Source of the DNA: Acuticoccus mangrovi
GTDB taxonomy: Bacteria > Pseudomonadota > Alphaproteobacteria > Rhizobiales > Amorphaceae
Assembly: GCF_016411865.1 (NCBI RefSeq)
Contig: NZ_JAEKJA010000021.1
Location: forward strand, 1 to 64,000
Length of the DNA: 64,000 nucleotides
Direction of reading: 5' to 3'
The notes below the pieces were generated by a model. That model made no database searches, was not told the origin of the DNA, and saw only the letters and a program-made list of their open reading frames with translations. Position 1 is the first letter of the stretch. The number at the start of each line of letters is the position of its first letter. Position numbers and translations under genes: made by a program. This document shows, piece after piece, positions 61,501 through 64,000 of this stretch.

Positions 61501-62092
61501 GGAACACGCCGTCGTCGCCGAAGTTGGCGCCGGCGAGGCGGCGCACGCGGGCGTAGAGGTCGGGAAGAGCCTCGGGGGTCTCGCAGAGCTGCAGGCCGAT
61601 GCCGCCGCCCCCCGCCGTCGACTTCAGCATCAGCGGAAAGCCGATCGCGGCCGCCGCCGTCTCCGCCTCGGCGAGCGAGGCGAGGAGGCTGGTGCCCGGC
61701 AGGAGCGGCACGTCGGCCGCCTCCGCCGCCTCGCGCGCGGTGTGCTTGGCGCCGAAGCGGCGGATGTCCTGCGCCCGCGGCCCGATGAAGCGGATCCCCT
61801 CGGCCTCGAGCCGCTCGGCGAAGCGCGCATTCTCCGACAGGAAGCCGTAGCCCGGGTGGACCGCGTCGACCCTCTCGGTCCGGCAGGCGGCGAGGAGCGC
61901 ATCGACGTCGAGATAGCTCTCGGCCGCGGGCGCCGGGCCGAGGCGCACGGCCGCGTCGGCGAGCCCGACATGGGCGGCGTGACGGTCGGCGTCGGAGTAG
62001 ACGGCGACCGCCGTAAGGCCCATCGCCTTCAGCGTCCGGATGATGCGACAGGCGATCTCGCCCCGGTTGGCGACGAGGACGCGGCCGATCAC
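58538..62092 (-). CDS. uca: Biotin-dependent urea/guanidine carboxylase
   Basis: An 1184-residue multidomain enzyme. The biotin carboxylase domain covers about residues 1-450 (VLVANRGEIACRI; ATP-grasp LMLKSTAGGGGIGLQLC; YFLEVNTRLQVEHPVTE). The carboxyltransferase follows as KipA-like (about 460-770, LGYWHVGVPPSGPMDP) and KipI-like (about 790-1000) parts, then a linker and a biotinyl domain with EAMKME (biotinylated K1149). It carboxylates urea or guanidine using ATP and bicarbonate. The guanidine-I riboswitch and the two DUF1989 genes in the operon favour guanidine as the true substrate. Allophanate hydrolase is not in the window. Confidence 0.95.
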   Translation of the reverse strand: MIGRVLVANRGEIACRIIRTLKAMGLTAVAVYSDADRHAAHVGLADAAVRLGPAPAAESYLDVDALLAACRTERVDAVHPGYGFLSENARFAERLEAEGIRFIGPRAQDIRRFGAKHTAREAAEAADVPLLPGTSLLASLAEAETAAAAIGFPLMLKSTAGGGGIGLQLCETPEALPDLYARVRRLAGANFGDDGVFLERYVATARHVEVQIFGDGTRVVSLGARDCSLQRRNQKVVEETPAPLLPPATLAAMEAAAIRLGDSVGYRSAGTVEFIYEAAADRFYFLEVNTRLQVEHPVTEAVTGLDLVEWMIRVADGARLPDPPAPAGHAIEARVYAEDPARDFRPSSGRIINARFPDVRVDTFVETGSEVPAVYDPLIAKIIVHGATREVAVARLADALAATRIDGIATNLDYLAAIARSEMFATAAVSTRALADFCFAPRTVEVLAPGAQSSLQDVPGRLGYWHVGVPPSGPMDPLSHRLANRAVGNAEDAAALEMTLIGPTLRFHGAATIALTGADMGATLDGAAVARFVPIEVEAGATLALGPVTGPGNRAYLAVAGGFDVPPYLGSRAAFMLGGFGGHAPGALKAGDVLAVGGGGSGGAPTAIPEASRPALTDAWTIGVLYGPHGAPDYFAEEDIAALTAEPYRVHVNSDRTGVRLAGPKPRWARPDGGEAGLHPSNIHDNAYAVGALDFTGDMPIILGPDGPSLGGFVCPFVVAKADLWILGQLKAGDSVRFVPLGLAAAEARERAMGAGLAGAALPAPLALRPVALEPAIRLYREGPIDMTVRRTGEDNLLVEFGDNVLDLELRVRAHQLMERIAEAKLPALIDVTPGIRSLQLHYDNMTMSEPALLDIVAELERELPPPDDIVVPSRVVNLPLAWDDSQTRLATERYQTSVRPDAPWCPWNLEFIRRINGLDSIDEVRAIVYGADYLVYGLGDVYLGAPVATPLDPRHRLVTTKYNPARTWTPQNAVGIGGAYLCIYGMEGPGGYQFVGRTVQVWNTWRRTAPFRDGVPWLLRFFDRIRFHPVSEADLLEMREAFPYGGVPVAIEEGTLSVAAHKQAMASAADEIATFRRHREAAFAAERARWEAAGLAATPDEPEIAAPRPDLDAPTLDATMAGIVWRITVAAGESVAAGDTVVVLEAMKMEIPIAAARAGRVATLLVAEGQMVAAGEALLTLEG

Positions 62093-62721
62093 GCCGGATC
62101 CCAGATCAGAACCTCGATGGGGGTCGGGTCGAAGCCGTTGCAGGGATTGTTGATCTGCGGGCAGTTGGAGATCAGGCAGATGACGTCCATCAGCGCCACG
62201 AGCTCGACATAGTTGCCGGGCTCCGACAGCCCGTCGACGATTGCGAGACGCCCGTCCGGCTCGATCGGCACGTTCATGAAGAAGTTGATGTTGGAGACGA
62301 TGTCGCGCTTCTGCATCCCCCAGCGGGCGGCTTCGACGACGAAATTCTCGCGGCAGGCGTGGAGGTGGCGCGTCTCGTGACCGAAGCGGACGGTGTTCGA
62401 TTCCACCGAGCAGGCGCCGGCGGAGGTGTCGTGATAGCCCACCGTGTCGGCCGTCATCGTCAGCATCGGGTTGCCGTCGTTGGAGATCAGCGTGGTGCCG
62501 GCGCGGATGTAGGCGTAGCGGGCGGCCTGAAGGGTGTCCTGGGCGCTGTAGCGCTCGGAGGTGTCGTGGGCGTTGTAGAAGAGGGTGTCGACCGCCTGCT
62601 GGCCGCAGCTGTCGACGATGCGAATCGACTGCCCCTTCTTGACGAGGCCCGACCAGCCGAGGGTGGCGGCGATCTCGTGGCGGGCGACGGCGGCGGCGGG
62701 GTCGAGAGAGGAGCGTGTCAT
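62089..62721 (-). CDS. cgdB: Urea carboxylase-associated protein 2, DUF1989 (carboxyguanidine deiminase subunit)
   Basis: A 210-residue DUF1989 protein. Conserved features include IVDSCGQQAVDTLFYNA, RYSAQDTLQAAR, HETRHLHACRENFVVEAAR and the C-terminal PIEVLIW; the cysteines and histidines probably bind a metal. In guanidine-degrading bacteria the two DUF1989 proteins form carboxyguanidine deiminase, making allophanate. The start at 62721 overlaps the stop of the first DUF1989 gene, and its stop overlaps the carboxylase start. The A/B naming is by analogy. Confidence 0.9.
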   Translation of the reverse strand: MTRSSLDPAAAVARHEIAATLGWSGLVKKGQSIRIVDSCGQQAVDTLFYNAHDTSERYSAQDTLQAARYAYIRAGTTLISNDGNPMLTMTADTVGYHDTSAGACSVESNTVRFGHETRHLHACRENFVVEAARWGMQKRDIVSNINFFMNVPIEPDGRLAIVDGLSEPGNYVELVALMDVICLISNCPQINNPCNGFDPTPIEVLIWDPA

Positions 62722-63497
62722 CGGCCGGCCTCGTTGTTGATGAAGGCGCGTTCGGCCTCGGGCGTCGCGGTGCGGCAGAAGTCGGGCGCGGACGCCGGGC
62801 GCCACAGCGTGATGGTGATGGGCCGCGCCTCGGCCGACGGGGCGAGCGGGTGCGGGCAGTTCGCCACGGCGGCGATGAGGTCCATCTCGGCGAGGAGGTC
62901 GACGCGGCCGGCGAGCGGGGCGTCGCCCCACACGAGGTTGCCCTCGGCGTCGGTCACGACGGGCGCGAAGAGGCTCATCACCGGGCCGACGTCCCGCTTG
63001 CCGAGGCCGTGCTTGGCGGCGGCCTTGATGAAGTGGTCGCGGGCGTTGAACCGGCCGGGGCCGGCGGAGAAGGCGGTGGAGCCGCCGGCGACGAAGTCCA
63101 TCGCCGCGTCCGGCCCGTCGACGACCGAGGCCATGGCGCGGCCCATGTCGGACAGGAGCACGCGGCCGCGGCCGATGGCGGCGGTCCACTGCACCTTGAT
63201 GGTGTCGGCCGGGTTGAGGCGCTCGGAGGGGTCGACGGCGCTCCACAGGATCAGCGACGCGCCGGGGGTCGCCGCGGGATTGTCGATGGACAGAATCTCG
63301 CCGGCGGCGACGTGGCCGTGCCAGTACCAGTCGGCGGGGATCTCGTCGGTGAAGCGGGCGGCGTCGGCGGGGATGGCGCCGAGGCGGGGGGCGGCGTCGC
63401 GCCTCGCCTCGAAGGCACCCTCGGTCTGGCCGGCGGCCTTCAGCTCGCCATAGCGCGCCTTGGCGGCGGCAATGATCTCGGGGGAGAAGGTGGTCAC
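62718..63497 (-). CDS. cgdA: Urea carboxylase-associated protein 1, DUF1989 (carboxyguanidine deiminase subunit), GTG start
   Basis: A 259-residue DUF1989 protein. YWHGHVAAGEILSIDNP, DTIKVQWTAAIGRGRVLLSDMGRAMASVV, GKRDVGPVMSLFAPV and PITITLW are typical of UAAP1. The GTG at 63497 has AGGAG about six bases upstream. It is the first gene after the guanidine-I riboswitch and overlaps the second DUF1989 gene, so the deiminase subunits and carboxylase are made together when guanidine is present. Confidence 0.9.
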   Translation of the reverse strand: MTTFSPEIIAAAKARYGELKAAGQTEGAFEARRDAAPRLGAIPADAARFTDEIPADWYWHGHVAAGEILSIDNPAATPGASLILWSAVDPSERLNPADTIKVQWTAAIGRGRVLLSDMGRAMASVVDGPDAAMDFVAGGSTAFSAGPGRFNARDHFIKAAAKHGLGKRDVGPVMSLFAPVVTDAEGNLVWGDAPLAGRVDLLAEMDLIAAVANCPHPLAPSAEARPITITLWRPASAPDFCRTATPEAERAFINNEAGR

Positions 63498-63599
63498 GGC
63501 GCTCCTCTCGTCACTGTGCGGGACGCACCCGCGGGGTGGACGATGCGGAGGAGGCGACGGCGACGGGACGGGTCACCGATGCGTTCGACCGCATCAAGG

Positions 63600-63698
63600 A
63601 CCTCCCGGGCTTTTGTCCCGCCGTGTACCTGCATGGGCAGGCGGCGGCTCTCGGACCAGCCGCGACGCCGAAGCGCCGCCGGAACCCTAGCCGCTAGC
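63600..63698 (-). ncRNA. Guanidine-I (ykkC) riboswitch
   Basis: Read on the minus strand, the leader has the conserved blocks of this class in order: GGCTAGGGTTCCG (about 63680-63693), CTGGTCCGAGAG, ACACGGCGGGACAAAAGCCC and CCCGGGAGG at the 3' end (63601-63609). The aptamer is followed about 100 bases later by the first DUF1989 gene. A GATGCG/CGCATC hairpin (63578-63583 with 63590-63595) just downstream is probably part of the expression platform. Guanidine binding would switch the operon on. Confidence 0.93.
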
Positions 63699-63710
63699 TT
63701 TGTTCCGACC

Positions 63711-64000
63711 TTAGCGGGTCGCGGCGGGGTTGGAAAGCGTGCACCCCTCGCGCCAGGGCAGCGTCGAGTGGAGGATCAGCCAGCGGCCGTCCGCGATCCG
63801 GCCGAGCGAGATCTCGCAGTCGAGGAGGGCGGCGGGATCCGCGCCGGCCTCGACGCTCGCGACGAGAGTGCCCGGCGGAGGCGGCACGGGCCGGCGCTCC
63901 TCGGCGGAGAGGAACGCGTCGCCGGCCCGCACCACGATGTGGCGCGGCGCGTCGAGCACCACGGCGAGCGGCGCGCCGGGGGCGTCGTCCCACCAGTGCT
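63711..64000 (-). CDS. Hypothetical protein, 5' end outside the window
   Basis: The open frame enters from the right edge (HWWDDAPGAPLAVVLDAPRH...) and ends at 63711; 96 codons are visible. It contains LLDCEISLGRIADGRWLI and ends WREGCTLSNPAATR. No family is recognised from this part. It reads in the same direction as the guanidine operon and ends 13 bases before the riboswitch, so the riboswitch promoter either overlaps its end or the operon is partly read through. Confidence 0.6.
   Translation of the reverse strand, partial: HWWDDAPGAPLAVVLDAPRHIVVRAGDAFLSAEERRPVPPPPGTLVASVEAGADPAALLDCEISLGRIADGRWLILHSTLPWREGCTLSNPAATR

Overview
The window is a high-GC chromosomal segment of an alphaproteobacterium. 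Dense operons of ABC transporters and acyl-CoA/CoA-ligase enzymes, LysR regulators, frequent ATGA/GTGA gene overlaps and a guanidine/urea carboxylase operon fit a Hyphomicrobiales- or Rhodobacterales-like organism. The species cannot be fixed from the sequence. Short AT-rich patches (about 60-810, 8200-8400, 29400-30960, 51080-53600) stand out as probably acquired DNA.

Region by region. 1-810 is an AT-rich patch with one orphan gene. 817-6515 (minus) is an oligopeptide-type ABC operon: binding protein, a TM2 zinc-ribbon membrane protein, two long hairpins, two permeases, two ATPases. 6858-9572 (plus) holds a CSLREA/parallel-beta-helix/RTX protein preceded by an internally deleted, frameshifted copy of itself. 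9601-13564 (minus) is a spermidine/putrescine-type ABC operon. 13679-15208 is mgtE behind a strongly base-paired leader. 15250-21137 holds a VOC protein, an OxyR-like LysR regulator, a glycosyltransferase, a MarR-controlled flavin monooxygenase with a DUF4405 membrane protein, and a LysE exporter. 21413-29387 holds a flavin monooxygenase, an acyl-CoA dehydrogenase with a divergent LysR, and a hutU-mmgE/prpD-CoA-transferase operon. 29801-30958 is a lone AIPR-like putative phage-defence gene. 31205-38207 (minus) joins a second polyamine-type ABC transporter to an ADP-forming acyl-CoA ligase and an enoyl-CoA hydratase.

38735-50484 is the most notable region: an 11.75-kb element integrated in the 3' end of tRNA-Ser(GCT), bounded by 19-bp direct repeats, with integrase, AlpA-type regulator, small coupled genes and an HK97-type head module (terminase large subunit, HNH nuclease, capsid, prohead protease, connectors, portal). 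No tail, lysis or replication genes are recognisable. This gene content matches a capsid-forming phage satellite (cf-PICI type) rather than a complete prophage or a gene transfer agent. It also carries integrase arm-type repeats near both ends and a 10-bp-phased GCTATCA array between its divergent transcription units.

51375-57656 is a decaying accessory zone: a sulfotransferase, a DUF6473-like gene broken by an early TGA and a frameshift at a G9 tract, an IS3-type remnant, a DMT transporter, an SDR pseudogene and a TRAP permease pseudogene, then an intact SDR. 58538-63698 (minus) is a guanidine-degradation operon: a guanidine-I riboswitch, two DUF1989 proteins (carboxyguanidine deiminase subunits) and a biotin-dependent urea/guanidine carboxylase. 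A truncated gene runs off the right edge.
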